The notes under the pieces are model-generated. The model was given only the letters and a program-made list of their open reading frames with translations, was not told the DNA's origin and made no database searches. This document shows, piece by piece, positions 14,112-23,787 of a stretch of 64,000 nucleotides of DNA. Numbering within the stretch: position 1 is the first letter of the stretch; each line of letters begins with the position of its first letter. The DNA lies in NCBI GenBank assembly GCA_024688685.1, contig JAILDX010000008.1, forward strand, positions 1-64,000, in the 5' to 3' direction. The DNA is from Saccharofermentans sp. GTDB lineage: Bacteria > Bacillota > Clostridia > Saccharofermentanales > Saccharofermentanaceae. Both the position numbers and the translations under genes were made by a program.

Positions 14112-15044
14112 TCAGTTCTCGGAGAAGAGAGGAGTTGATAGATATCTGTCACCTGTATCAGGAAGAAGTACAACGATATTCTTCCCCTCAAACTCAGGTC
14201 TTGAAGCAACCTCAAGAGCAGCCCAGAGTGCAGCTCCCGAAGATATACCTACGAGGACACCTTCTGATCTTGCAAATTCTCTTCCGGTCCTGAAAGCATC
14301 TTCATTCTCTACAGCAATTACTTCATCGTAAACAGAAGTATTAAGTGTGTCCGGTACGAAACCTGCCCCGATGCCCTGGATCTTGTGGGGACCTGCAACG
14401 CCCTTTGAAAGAACAGGAGATGTTGAAGGCTCAACAGCAAATACCTTAACCGCTGCATTCTGCTCCTTCAGGAACTCACCTGTACCGCTTACTGTTCCTC
14501 CTGTACCTACACCGGCGATGAAAGCATCAACGTTTCCGTCAAGATCCTTCCAGATCTCAGGACCTGTGGTAGCCTTATGGATCGCAGGATTTGCAGGGTT
14601 GACAAACTGTCCGGGGATAAAGCTTCCGGGTGTTGATGCTGCGAGTTCTTCTGCCTTGGCGATAGCACCCTTCATTCCCTTGCTTCCGTCTGTAAGAACG
14701 AGTTCTGCACCGTATGCCTTAAGAAGATTTCTCCTCTCAACGCTCATCGTCTCAGGCATCGTAAGGATGATCCTGTATCCCTTGGCAGTTGCGATAGCTG
14801 CAAGTCCGATACCTGTGTTTCCGCTTGTAGGCTCGATGATGACTGAACCTTCCTTAAGAAGTCCCTTTGCTTCCGCATCCTCGATCATCGCCTTTGCGAT
14901 CCTGTCCTTTACACTTCCGGCGGGATTGAAGTATTCAAGCTTTGCATAGATGTTAGCCTTAACGCCCTTATCTGCAATGAAATTATTAAGCTTAAGGAGC
15001 GGTGTGCCGCCTACAAGTTCTGTTACTGAGTTAACTAATGCCAT
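14112..15044 (-). CDS. cysK: Cysteine synthase A (O-acetylserine sulfhydrylase)
   Basis: [87 protein letters not shown]. Confidence 0.95.
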   Translation of the reverse strand: MALVNSVTELVGGTPLLKLNNFIADKGVKANIYAKLEYFNPAGSVKDRIAKAMIEDAEAKGLLKEGSVIIEPTSGNTGIGLAAIATAKGYRIILTMPETMSVERRNLLKAYGAELVLTDGSKGMKGAIAKAEELAASTPGSFIPGQFVNPANPAIHKATTGPEIWKDLDGNVDAFIAGVGTGGTVSGTGEFLKEQNAAVKVFAVEPSTSPVLSKGVAGPHKIQGIGAGFVPDTLNTSVYDEVIAVENEDAFRTGREFARSEGVLVGISSGAALWAALEVASRPEFEGKNIVVLLPDTGDRYLSTPLFSEN

Positions 15045-15083
15045 TTTGTGTTTTCCTCCTTGATCTAGTGGTCTGTTTTCAAT

Positions 15084-15133
15084 ACCTACTATTCATATAG
15101 GTTTTATTCTACCATCATTTTTCCTGTTGTCAA
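15084..15133 (-). promoter_or_regulatory. cysK promoter with inverted-repeat operator candidate
   Basis: Minus strand TTGACA (15133-15128), 16-nt spacer, TAGAAT (15111-15106), then ACCTATATGAATAGTAGGT (15102-15084), an inverted repeat with 5-bp arms ACCTA/TAGGT over the expected start site. Confidence 0.7.
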
Positions 15134-15137
15134 GCAT

Positions 15138-15162
15138 AAAAAAACTGCCCCCGGAGGGGCAG
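15138..15162 (-). terminator. Rho-independent terminator downstream of the peptidylprolyl isomerase gene
   Basis: Minus strand CTGCCCC-TCCG-GGGGCAG followed by TTTTTTT. Confidence 0.85.
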
Positions 15163-15180
15163 CCTGAATAAGCATATTAA

Positions 15181-15666
15181 TTACATCTGAACTGTCATTA
15201 CTTCAATGACCTGAGGCTCTAACGGCTTGTCAGCATAGTCAGTCCTTACGTTGGCGATACGGTCAACTACGTCCATACCCTCGATGACCTTTCCGAAAGC
15301 AGCATATGATCCGTCGAGATGAGGTGATGTCTCGTGCATGATAAAGAACTGTGATCCTGCAGAGTCGGGATCCATTGCTCTTGCCATGGACAGAACGCCG
15401 CGCTCGTGCTTCAGGTTGTTTACAACACCGTTTGCCGCGAACTCACCCTTGATCGTGTAACCCGGACCGCCTGTACCTGTGCCGTTGGGGCAGCCGCCCT
15501 GGATCATGAAGCCGGGAATGACCCTGTGGAATGTCAGTCCGTTGTAGAAGCCCTTGGATGCGAGCTTAATAAAATTGTCTACCGAAATAGGTGCGATATC
15601 GGGATAGAGCTCCGCCTTGATGATACCGCCGTCCTGCATTTCGATGGTGATGATTGGATTTGCCAT
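15181..15666 (-). CDS. Peptidylprolyl isomerase, cyclophilin type
   Basis: 161 aa; [72 protein letters not shown]. Confidence 0.95.
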   Translation of the reverse strand: MANPIITIEMQDGGIIKAELYPDIAPISVDNFIKLASKGFYNGLTFHRVIPGFMIQGGCPNGTGTGGPGYTIKGEFAANGVVNNLKHERGVLSMARAMDPDSAGSQFFIMHETSPHLDGSYAAFGKVIEGMDVVDRIANVRTDYADKPLEPQVIEVMTVQM

Positions 15667-15670
15667 AGTG

Positions 15671-17140
15671 TTATACTCCTTTTCTTATATGTCTGAACTG
15701 GTGCAGCATGTCGTCCTTTATCTTCCAGAGCTTGGGTGACAGGTCGACATAATATTCATGAGGATTCTCAAATCTCTTTACAGAATCCCAAAGTGAATCA
15801 AGCTCCTTCGTGCAGTAATTCCTGATCTCAGTGATAGAAGGCTTGTCATAGATAAGCTTGCCGTTATCGAAGATCTTAACGTAGAGCTTCCTTGTCGTAT
15901 AGTTCTCAAGAACCTTCGCCTTCCATGTCTCGTTGGGATCGAAGATCTCATAAGGTTCACCGTCCGGGATATCCTCGTCTTCAACAAACAGAACGTCAGC
16001 CATCGCCTTGCCCGTCGCATTATCGTAGAACCTTACGACTTCCTTGTTGCACGGTGTTGTAACCTTACCGATGTTCTCTGAGATCTTCATCTTCGGGATA
16101 ACGTTGCCCTCATCGTCTTCAACAGCGCTTATCTTGTAAACGCCTCCGAAAACAGGCTCCGCCTTTGATGTGATAAGTCTCTCGCCTACACCGAATGAAT
16201 CAATGCATGCGCCCTGGCTGATAAGATCCCTGATGAGGTACTCGTCAAGAGCATTCGAAACAGTGATCTTACAATCCTTAAGTCCTGCATCATCGAGCAT
16301 CTTCCTCGCCTTCTGAGTCATATATGTAAGGTCACCGCTGTCGATCCTTATGCCGAGGAGACGCTTGCCCATGGGCTCAAGTACTTCCTTCGCACATCTG
16401 ATCGCATTGGGGATACCACTCTTAAGAACATCGTATGTATCAACAAGAAGAAGTGTCTTGTCGGGATAAGATTCTGCATATGCCTTGAAAGCTTCAAACT
16501 CATCGTCAAAGAGCATTACCCAGCTGTGAGCCATTGTTCCCGACAACGGGATATTAAACTGCTGACCGCAGATAGTGCATGATGTTCCTGCAGCGCCTGC
16601 GATATAAGCAGCTCTTGCACCGAGAACAGAAGCGTCGAAACCCTGAGCACGTCTTGCGCCAAACTCCATTACCGGGCGGCCTTCAGCTGCTCTTACGATA
16701 CGGGCCGTCTTTGTAGCGATAAGGCTCTGATGGTTGATCGTACAGAGGAGCGCAGTCTCAAGGAGCTGTGCCTGTATAACAGGTCCTCTTACCTTGATCA
16801 GCGGCTCCCTGGGGAATACAACAGTACCTTCAGGGATTGCCCAGACGTCACACTTGAACTCGAAATGCCTCAGATAATCGATGAACTTGTCGTCAAATCC
16901 GTATTTGGAAAGGAATGTCAGATCATCTTCGGAAAACTTGAGATTATCAAGATAGTCAATAACCTGCTCCAGTCCTGCCATGATGGCATATCCGCCACTT
17001 TCCGGAACTGTACGGAAAAACATATCAAAGTAAACGATCTTATCAGCATTGCCGCCATCGAGATATCCCTTGCCCATAGTGAGCTCATAGAAGTCTGTCA
17101 GAAGGCTCATATTTGTCCTGTCATTCCACATACCGTTCAT
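15671..17140 (-). CDS. pncB: Nicotinate phosphoribosyltransferase
   Basis: 489 aa; [94 protein letters not shown]. Confidence 0.93.
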   Translation of the reverse strand: MNGMWNDRTNMSLLTDFYELTMGKGYLDGGNADKIVYFDMFFRTVPESGGYAIMAGLEQVIDYLDNLKFSEDDLTFLSKYGFDDKFIDYLRHFEFKCDVWAIPEGTVVFPREPLIKVRGPVIQAQLLETALLCTINHQSLIATKTARIVRAAEGRPVMEFGARRAQGFDASVLGARAAYIAGAAGTSCTICGQQFNIPLSGTMAHSWVMLFDDEFEAFKAYAESYPDKTLLLVDTYDVLKSGIPNAIRCAKEVLEPMGKRLLGIRIDSGDLTYMTQKARKMLDDAGLKDCKITVSNALDEYLIRDLISQGACIDSFGVGERLITSKAEPVFGGVYKISAVEDDEGNVIPKMKISENIGKVTTPCNKEVVRFYDNATGKAMADVLFVEDEDIPDGEPYEIFDPNETWKAKVLENYTTRKLYVKIFDNGKLIYDKPSITEIRNYCTKELDSLWDSVKRFENPHEYYVDLSPKLWKIKDDMLHQFRHIRKGV

Positions 17141-17162
17141 CTTTATCTACCTCACTTGAATT

Positions 17163-17212
17163 AAATAAAAGGCTCCGGGATGAGCCTTGTTCATAAAGGT
17201 TCCCGGAGCCTT
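17163..17212 (-). terminator. Rho-independent terminator downstream of the SPFH gene
   Basis: AAGGCTCCGGGA ... TCCCGGAGCCTT, 12-bp perfect arms (17169-17180 / 17201-17212), followed on the minus strand by TTTTATTT. Confidence 0.75.
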
Positions 17213-17237
17213 AATTATACCATATCAAAAGACTTTA

Positions 17238-18173
17238 TTATTCCTTGTCCTTGATGATCTCTTTGATGGAAGTTGCAAGTGAAGCCATTCCCTGGAGATC
17301 TGAAGGGATGATGATCTTTGTTGACTTGCCGTCGCCGACCTTCTCCAAAGCCTCGAGGCCCTTGATAGCGATAAGTCCCTCATCAGCTCCTACATCCTTG
17401 ATCATCTGGAGACCCTTTGCCGTAGCTTCCTGCACTGCAAGGATAGCCTGAGCCTGACCTTCAGCTTCCTTGATAGCTGCCTGCTTCTTAGCTTCAGCTC
17501 TGAGGATAGCAGCTTCCTTCTCACCTTCTGCGACTCTGATAGCGGATTCTTTCTGACCTTCTGCGATGAGGATCTGCTCTCTCTTCTCTCGCTCAGCCTT
17601 CATCTGCTTCTCCATCGCGTTCTGTATCTCTCTCGGAGGAATGATGTTCTTAAGCTCCACTCTGTTTACCTTGATACCCCAGGGGTCTGTTGCCTCGTCA
17701 AGGATCTCTCTCATCTTCGTGTTGATGATGTCACGGCTCGTCAGAGTCTGGTCGAGCTCGAGATCACCGATGATGTTACGAAGTGTTGTTGCAGAAAGGT
17801 TCTCGATAGCTATCAGAGGACGCTCGATACCGTAAGCATAGAGCTTAGGGTCGATGATCTGATAGAAGAGGACCGTATCGATCTGCATCGTAACGTTATC
17901 CTTTGTGATAACAGCCTGAGGCTGGAAATCAGCAACTTTCTCCTTAAGGCTTATCTTCTTTGCAACCTTGTCGATGATGGGCCACTTGAAGTGAATGCCT
18001 GTCTCCCATGTTGCACGGTAACCACCGAATCTCTCAACAATGAATGTTGTTGCCTGCGGAACGATCTTAATACAGCTGATAGCAATAACAAGAATGATTA
18101 CTGCCACGATGATGATAGCTACTACTGCTCCGCCTGCCAGCGTGCTTCCGCTGCGAATTACCAAATCTACCAT
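17238..18173 (-). CDS. SPFH/band-7 domain protein (stomatin/slipin family)
   Basis: N-terminal TM, IVPQATTFIVERFGGYRATWETGIHFKWPIIDKVAKKISLKE, RNIIGDLELDQTLTSRDIIN, long Ala/Glu/Lys coiled coil. Confidence 0.93.
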   Translation of the reverse strand: MVDLVIRSGSTLAGGAVVAIIIVAVIILVIAISCIKIVPQATTFIVERFGGYRATWETGIHFKWPIIDKVAKKISLKEKVADFQPQAVITKDNVTMQIDTVLFYQIIDPKLYAYGIERPLIAIENLSATTLRNIIGDLELDQTLTSRDIINTKMREILDEATDPWGIKVNRVELKNIIPPREIQNAMEKQMKAEREKREQILIAEGQKESAIRVAEGEKEAAILRAEAKKQAAIKEAEGQAQAILAVQEATAKGLQMIKDVGADEGLIAIKGLEALEKVGDGKSTKIIIPSDLQGMASLATSIKEIIKDKE

Positions 18174-18186
18174 TTTTTACCTCCTC

Positions 18187-18636
18187 TTATTCGTTGATTT
18201 CTTCAACTACTAACTTTACGCCTTCCATGCTGAGAACCTTAACCTTCTTATTCTCTGCGATGGAGGAATCTGCCTTTGCGCTCCAGACCTGGCCCATAAC
18301 CTTGATCTGACCCTTGCCGTCAACGGGATTTATCTCCTTGATGACTATCCCTTCCTTACCGATAACACGGTCGGCATTTGTCGGTTCAGCGACCTTGCCT
18401 TTTTTGTCGATCTTCGGTCTGATCCAGATGAAGCAGATTATGAAACTGATGATCGAGACTACTATCATTGTTATGATCTGTGCTGCCAGCGGAGCACCGC
18501 AAAGATCCATTACCATTGCGACGCCTGAACCGATAGCAAACCACACGGTAGCAAGGCCCAAAGTAGCTGCCTCAATAACGGCGAAAACGATCACCAGGAT
18601 CAGCCATACTACCCACATAGGAATATTCATACTCAT
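18187..18636 (-). CDS. NfeD family membrane protein
   Basis: 149 aa; TM segments plus small OB-like C-terminal domain (GKEGIVIKEINPVDGKGQIKVMGQVWSAKADSSIAENKKVKVLSMEGVKLVVE); adjacent to the SPFH partner. Confidence 0.88.
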   Translation of the reverse strand: MSMNIPMWVVWLILVIVFAVIEAATLGLATVWFAIGSGVAMVMDLCGAPLAAQIITMIVVSIISFIICFIWIRPKIDKKGKVAEPTNADRVIGKEGIVIKEINPVDGKGQIKVMGQVWSAKADSSIAENKKVKVLSMEGVKLVVEEINE

Positions 18637-18741
18637 ACCCTCCTTATCCTTTATTCTGCGGTAACTCTTTTCCCTATTCCGTTACCATAGAGAATTATAC
18701 AACAAGGATATTTCTGTTTTCAATAATAATCGGTCGGGACA

Positions 18742-19488
18742 TTAACAGTAGTAAACGCGCTCGAGAGTCAGCCCTTCCGGCGGCAGTGTCTTTCCTGCCT
18801 TTGACCTGTCACGTTCCTCGATTATCGAGGGGATATCAGAGGGTTCTATCTTCCCTGTTCCCACATAGTAAAGTGTGCCTGCGATGATCCTCACCATATT
18901 GTAGAGGAAGGCCTCTCCGGTCACCCTTATCTCGATCATTGACGGATCATTTTTGTCTCTGTCGACAGTGACCCCGGTAAGTCTTCTCACCGTGGTCTCC
19001 TGACTTCCGCCTGCGGCGCAGAATGCCTCGAAATCGTGTTCACCCGCGAAATACTTTGCCGCCTCTTTCATCCTCTCAACATCACACTCATAGGATGAGT
19101 AATAAGAGTATCTTGCGCGCAGCGGACTCCTCACAGGAGAACAGTAGATGCGGTAGCAGTATGTCTTTCCTTTACACGAGAATCTTGCTGAAAAATCATC
19201 GTCAACATACACTGCTTTCCTTACCGCAACATCGCAGGGCAGAAGTGCATTAAGCGCGAGCGGGATCTTATCTTCGGGAATGATAAACGGGGCGTCATAA
19301 GAACTCGCATGTTCCGCCGCATGAACGCCGGAATCGGTTCTCGAACACCCCGTGATCTTTAAATCTGTTTTGTAGAGTTCTGACAGAGCCTTCTGGATAA
19401 CTTCCTGTACTGACCTTCCGTTATTCTGTATCTGGTATCCGACAAAACCGGTACCGTCATATTCACAGAAGAGAAGTACTCTGTTCAT
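18742..19488 (-). CDS. truA: tRNA pseudouridine(38-40) synthase
   Basis: CEYDGTGFVGYQIQNNGRSVQEVIQKAL, TGCSRTDSGVHAAEHASSYDAPF, GEAFLYNMVRIIAGTLYYVGTGK. Confidence 0.95.
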   Translation of the reverse strand: MNRVLLFCEYDGTGFVGYQIQNNGRSVQEVIQKALSELYKTDLKITGCSRTDSGVHAAEHASSYDAPFIIPEDKIPLALNALLPCDVAVRKAVYVDDDFSARFSCKGKTYCYRIYCSPVRSPLRARYSYYSSYECDVERMKEAAKYFAGEHDFEAFCAAGGSQETTVRRLTGVTVDRDKNDPSMIEIRVTGEAFLYNMVRIIAGTLYYVGTGKIEPSDIPSIIEERDRSKAGKTLPPEGLTLERVYYC

Positions 19489-19497
19489 CAGTTCTCT

Positions 19498-20475
19498 TTA
19501 CTTGCCGTTGATACCGTCGATAGCGCAGGTCATACCCATCATGGCAGCACCTACGATACCTGCATCGTTGCCCATCTGTGCCAGTTTGATCTCAGTCTTG
19601 CGTACACCGGGGCCAAAGTAAGGACGGCTCATTGTCTTCTCCTTGATCGGGATCAGGAGCGGATCGCCCTCGTTGCAGACACCGCCGCCGATAACGAGTA
19701 CTTCAGGCATGAATGTGTTAACTGCATTTGCGAGACCGTCTGCGAGATAATCCATGTATGTCTCCAGTACTTCCTCAGCTTTCTTATCGCCGCGGCGCAT
19801 TGCAATGAATGCAACCTTTGCATTGGCGTGACCCTGCTCTGCAATAACCTCATTGAGCAGTGAATCAGGGTTTGCATCTGCTGCCTCCTGAGTCATCCTT
19901 GCGAGAGCTGAAGCAGAACCGTACTGCTCGAAGCAGCCCTTACGTCCGCACTTGCACTGGAGTCCGCCTGAAACGAGTACTGTATGACCGAACTCTGAAC
20001 CTGCCTGGTTAAAACCGGAATAGATCCTTCCGTTAACGATGACACCTGCACCTACACCCGTACCGAGTGTAATAGTAACAGAATCCTTTGTGCCCTTTGC
20101 AGCACCTGCAACTGCCTCAGCCATTGCAGCACAGTTTGCATCGTTGTCGATATATACAGGGAGATCTATTACCTCTCTGATAAGCTTTCTCATAGGGGCG
20201 TTATTGAAAGGAAGATTGCTGGAATAAACCAGGAGTCCTTCCATGTTGTCAGGTGTTCCGGGAGAACCGATTCCGATGGCTTCAACATCACTGATGTTCA
20301 TGCCTGCATCCTCGATAGCATCCTTTGCCAGCTTGCCCATATCGTGGATGATCTCTTCCATGGATCTCTCCGCATGAGTCTTGATGCTGAGCTTGTTGAT
20401 AAGTTTTCCTTCGCTGTCAACCACACCGGCTTTGATGTTTGTGCCGCCGAGATCTATGCCGACATAATATGCCAT
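19498..20475 (-). CDS. ROK family sugar kinase (glucokinase-like)
   Basis: YYVGIDLGGTNIKAGVVDSEGK, GIGSPGTPDNMEGLLVYSSNL, ITLGTGVGAGVIVNGRIYSG, CKCGRKGCFEQYGSASALAR (ROK Zn motif). Confidence 0.93.
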   Translation of the reverse strand: MAYYVGIDLGGTNIKAGVVDSEGKLINKLSIKTHAERSMEEIIHDMGKLAKDAIEDAGMNISDVEAIGIGSPGTPDNMEGLLVYSSNLPFNNAPMRKLIREVIDLPVYIDNDANCAAMAEAVAGAAKGTKDSVTITLGTGVGAGVIVNGRIYSGFNQAGSEFGHTVLVSGGLQCKCGRKGCFEQYGSASALARMTQEAADANPDSLLNEVIAEQGHANAKVAFIAMRRGDKKAEEVLETYMDYLADGLANAVNTFMPEVLVIGGGVCNEGDPLLIPIKEKTMSRPYFGPGVRKTEIKLAQMGNDAGIVGAAMMGMTCAIDGINGK

Positions 20476-20542
20476 AATTTATTCCGCCCTTTCGCTGAAA
20501 AAGTATTGATATACAACTTGTTAATTTTACCACACTAAACGG

Positions 20543-21352
20543 CTATCGTAAAACAAAATCAATTACGACTATTCCCGCCGCTATGAGAACAAAAACTGTT
20601 CCGAGACTGATGTCACTTTTCTTAAGTTTCAGAGGGTTGAGTTTTGTCCTTCCGACACCGCCTCTGTAACACCTCGCATCCATCGCGACGGCAAGTTCCT
20701 CAGCTCTCTTGAAGCTCGAAACAAACAGCGGGATCAGGACAGTTACATACCCCTTTACCCTCTTCACGAGACTGCCCGTATCATAGTCAGCTCCGCGGCT
20801 TATCTGAGCTCTCATTATCTTGTTTGTCTCATCGATCAGAGTCGGTATGAAACGGAGTGCGATGGACATCATCATCGCCATTTCGTGGACCGGGACCTTG
20901 ATCAGTTTGAGTGGTGAGAAAAGACTTTCGAGAGCGTCAGCGATCTTCAGCGGAGTTGTCGTGAGCGTCAGAAGGATGCTCGTCGAAACGATCAGAAACA
21001 GGAGCCTCAGCGCCATCAGTACCGCTCTGCTTACCGCATAGTCAGTTATGCTGAAGACCTTCCATTCCCACAGTGTATTTCCCGTTTTGATCGTGAACAG
21101 ATTGATCAGGAATATAAAGATGACGATCGGCAGCACAGGCAGCACCGTCGACCTGATAACCTTCATCGGAATACTCGCAAGTATGACCTGAAGGATGGTA
21201 ACGATCGCAAAGAGCGCCAGACCGCCTGCCGTATTGATCATGAAAATGGCAATGAGATAGACGATGTAAAGTATTATCTTTACCCTTGGATCTGCCTTGT
21301 GGAGGATAGATCCCGTATCGTAAAACCTTCCGAGACTGATATCCTTTATCAT
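20543..21352 (-). CDS. ecfT: Energy-coupling factor transporter transmembrane protein EcfT
   Basis: TM protein; LGRFYDTGSILHKADPRVKIILYI, ARGADY-type signature (ISRGADYDTGSLVKRVKGYVTVLIPLFVSSFKRAEELAVAMDARCYRG). MIKDIS at 21352 preferred over the 21400 start. Confidence 0.93.
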   Translation of the reverse strand: MIKDISLGRFYDTGSILHKADPRVKIILYIVYLIAIFMINTAGGLALFAIVTILQVILASIPMKVIRSTVLPVLPIVIFIFLINLFTIKTGNTLWEWKVFSITDYAVSRAVLMALRLLFLIVSTSILLTLTTTPLKIADALESLFSPLKLIKVPVHEMAMMMSIALRFIPTLIDETNKIMRAQISRGADYDTGSLVKRVKGYVTVLIPLFVSSFKRAEELAVAMDARCYRGGVGRTKLNPLKLKKSDISLGTVFVLIAAGIVVIDFVLR

Positions 21353-23157
21353 GACCGTCCACCGCCATACTTCAGTGCAGCATTGAACAGAAGCTCGCAC
21401 GATTCTCTTGGATCGAACGAGATATCATCAACCTTGATGTCAGGTACAGTTTCCCTGATCATGTGTCTCACTTTGCGCGAGAACGATGTTATCTTCGGAA
21501 TGTCGATTCCCATTGACTTGCACTTCGAATAATCGGAGAACATTTCCTCGGGGGACGTGACGCTTATTATCCTGCCGTCCTTTATACAGCATATCCTGTC
21601 AGCGTTTACGGCCGCCTCGTCCATGTTATGGGTGACGATTATTACTGTCGTTCCGTTCTCTCTCAGGTTGTGTATTATCTTAAACATCTCTTTCCTGCCG
21701 TGGGGATCAAGACCAGATGCGGGTTCATCAAGAACAAGGATAGAAGGCCTCATGACGAGGACACCCGCCATCGCCACTCTTCTCTTCTGACCTCCGGAGA
21801 GCTCGAAAGGACTCTTCTTCAGAACAGACTCATCAATACCGACAAGGGAGATCGCTTCCTTTATCCTTTTCTCGTGTTTCTCGGAGGGCACGCCCATCCT
21901 TATAAGTCCGTACTGGATATCTTTATAAACTGATTCTTCAAACAGCTGGTACTCAGGATACTGGAAAACAAGTCCTATCTTGCTCCTGATAGTCATTTTG
22001 TCCTTCTTGTTTGAAGTCTTATAATCACCTGTCTCAGTATGGATTATCACTTCACCCTTCTGCGGAGCGATAAGCGCATTGAAATGAGATATCAGCGTCG
22101 TTTTGCCACAGCCGGTCCTTCCTACTATGGCGAGTATCTCACCCTTTCTGACCTCAAGGTTTATATCCTTCAGCGCCAGCGTGGATTCATCATATCCGAA
22201 GGAAAGGTCCTTCACTTCAAGGATCGTGTTTCCTGCTTTATCATTTTTCTCTTTTTTCCTGAGATCGACAGGTCCCTTCGTCTTGACCGCCTCAAGTATC
22301 ATTTCGGAAGCCAGTCTTGATGCGGCTTCACGCGAATTGATATCGACGTTTTCAGGGATCTTTATGCCTGTTATCTCTTCAGTTGCGGACAGGAATCTGT
22401 AGTGAGCAGGTCGTTCGAGACCCGCGCTCTTTATCAGTTCTGAGTTTTTGAATATTTCGGACGGAGTACCCTTCCCCGCTACTTTTCCGTCTTTAATGAC
22501 GAATACTCTCTCACACCTTGCAGCCTCGTCCATATCGTGGGTGATCGAAACAACGGTCACGCCTTTGTCTCTGTGCATCATTTCGACAAGCGCAAGGAAT
22601 TCGTCGCGGCTTACAGGGTCGAGCATTGCGGTTGATTCATCGAGTATAAGGAGCTTGGGGTCCATCGCCAGAGCACCCGCTATGGCGAGCTTCTGTTTCT
22701 GGCCTCCGGAAAGGCTCGCGGCCGGCAGCTTTCGCTTGGTAAAGAGTCCCGTTACCTTTAAGGCGTCGTCGACACGATTTCGAAGCTCCGGATTGGGAAT
22801 GCCGAGATTCTCGGGTCCGAAGGCAACATCCTCCTCCACCGTTGTTCCAACGATCTGGTTATCAGGATTCTGAAAGACCACTGCACAGTTCTCTCTTATG
22901 GTCCAGAAATGAAGCGGGTCTGTCGTATCGCACCCGAAAACGGTTATCTTTCCTTCGTTTGGAACCTCTAGAACATCTATAAGCTTGGCGAGTGTGGATT
23001 TACCTGAACCGTTAGGGCCCAGAAAGGCTACATATTCGCCCTGGGCGATATCGATATCGAGACCCCTGATCGCAGGCGAGTCATATCCTTCCCCGTCATC
23101 TGAATGATAGGAAAATACAACATCCTTTGCCTCGATCAGTTTCGCTGTCTCACACAT
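21349..23157 (-). CDS. Energy-coupling factor ABC transporter ATPase, EcfA1-EcfA2 fusion (two ABC domains)
   Basis: 602 aa single ORF with two full ABC modules: GPNGSGKST/LSGGQKQKLAIAG/LLILDESTAMLDP and GRTGCGKTT/LSGGQKRRVAMAG/ILVLDEPASGLDP; overlaps ecfT by 4 nt. Confidence 0.93.
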   Translation of the reverse strand: MCETAKLIEAKDVVFSYHSDDGEGYDSPAIRGLDIDIAQGEYVAFLGPNGSGKSTLAKLIDVLEVPNEGKITVFGCDTTDPLHFWTIRENCAVVFQNPDNQIVGTTVEEDVAFGPENLGIPNPELRNRVDDALKVTGLFTKRKLPAASLSGGQKQKLAIAGALAMDPKLLILDESTAMLDPVSRDEFLALVEMMHRDKGVTVVSITHDMDEAARCERVFVIKDGKVAGKGTPSEIFKNSELIKSAGLERPAHYRFLSATEEITGIKIPENVDINSREAASRLASEMILEAVKTKGPVDLRKKEKNDKAGNTILEVKDLSFGYDESTLALKDINLEVRKGEILAIVGRTGCGKTTLISHFNALIAPQKGEVIIHTETGDYKTSNKKDKMTIRSKIGLVFQYPEYQLFEESVYKDIQYGLIRMGVPSEKHEKRIKEAISLVGIDESVLKKSPFELSGGQKRRVAMAGVLVMRPSILVLDEPASGLDPHGRKEMFKIIHNLRENGTTVIIVTHNMDEAAVNADRICCIKDGRIISVTSPEEMFSDYSKCKSMGIDIPKITSFSRKVRHMIRETVPDIKVDDISFDPRESCELLFNAALKYGGGRS

Positions 23158-23171
23158 ACGCCCAAGTATAA

Positions 23172-23209
23172 AAAAAACGCAGGAAATTGTAAACCCTTCC
23201 CTGCGTTAT
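23172..23209 (-). terminator. Rho-independent terminator after rplQ (end of the ribosomal protein supercluster)
   Basis: Minus strand AACGCAGGGAA ... TTTCCTGCGTT followed by TTTTTT. Confidence 0.8.
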
Positions 23210-23234
23210 GTTTACGATCTACAGATCAGTCAGA

Positions 23235-23759
23235 TCAGACGAACTCAAGGATCGCCATCTCGGATCCGTCGCCTCTTCTTGCACCGATCTTAACCACTCT
23301 TGTGTAACCGCCATTTCTGCCGGCATATCTGGGAGCGATCTCATCATAGAGCTTGTTGACAGGATTGATAACGATTCCCTCCTCGTCATGGCTCTTGTGC
23401 AGCCAGTACATAGCATCTCTTCTTGCAACAAGTCTTGAAGGTGCGTCTACTGTAACTGTCTTTGTCTTGATCTCACGGTCAACAACATCGTACTTTCTCT
23501 TGCCGTCCTTTGTTGTCTTAGTTGTAAGAACCTTCTTACCCTTACCGTCAAGCTTTGCGGAAGAAACTGTTACTTCCTTTGTTGTAAAATTATCTTTCTC
23601 TTTAACCGCTGCTGTAATGAGCTTCTCAACGATAGCACTTACTTCCTTGGCGCGTGCTGTTGTGGTCTCGAGCTTGCCGTTGATGACAAATGCTGTAACC
23701 ATGTTCCTCAGCATTGCAGTGCGCTGGTCGGATGCGCGGCCCATCTTTCTGTTAGGCAT
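23235..23759 (-). CDS. rplQ: 50S ribosomal protein L17 (long form with internal insertion)
   Basis: 174 aa; [40 protein letters not shown] ... [25 protein letters not shown]. Confidence 0.95.
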   Translation of the reverse strand: MPNRKMGRASDQRTAMLRNMVTAFVINGKLETTTARAKEVSAIVEKLITAAVKEKDNFTTKEVTVSSAKLDGKGKKVLTTKTTKDGKRKYDVVDREIKTKTVTVDAPSRLVARRDAMYWLHKSHDEEGIVINPVNKLYDEIAPRYAGRNGGYTRVVKIGARRGDGSEMAILEFV

Positions 23760-23787
23760 CTTTATATCCTCCTGTTAGGCTTTTACA

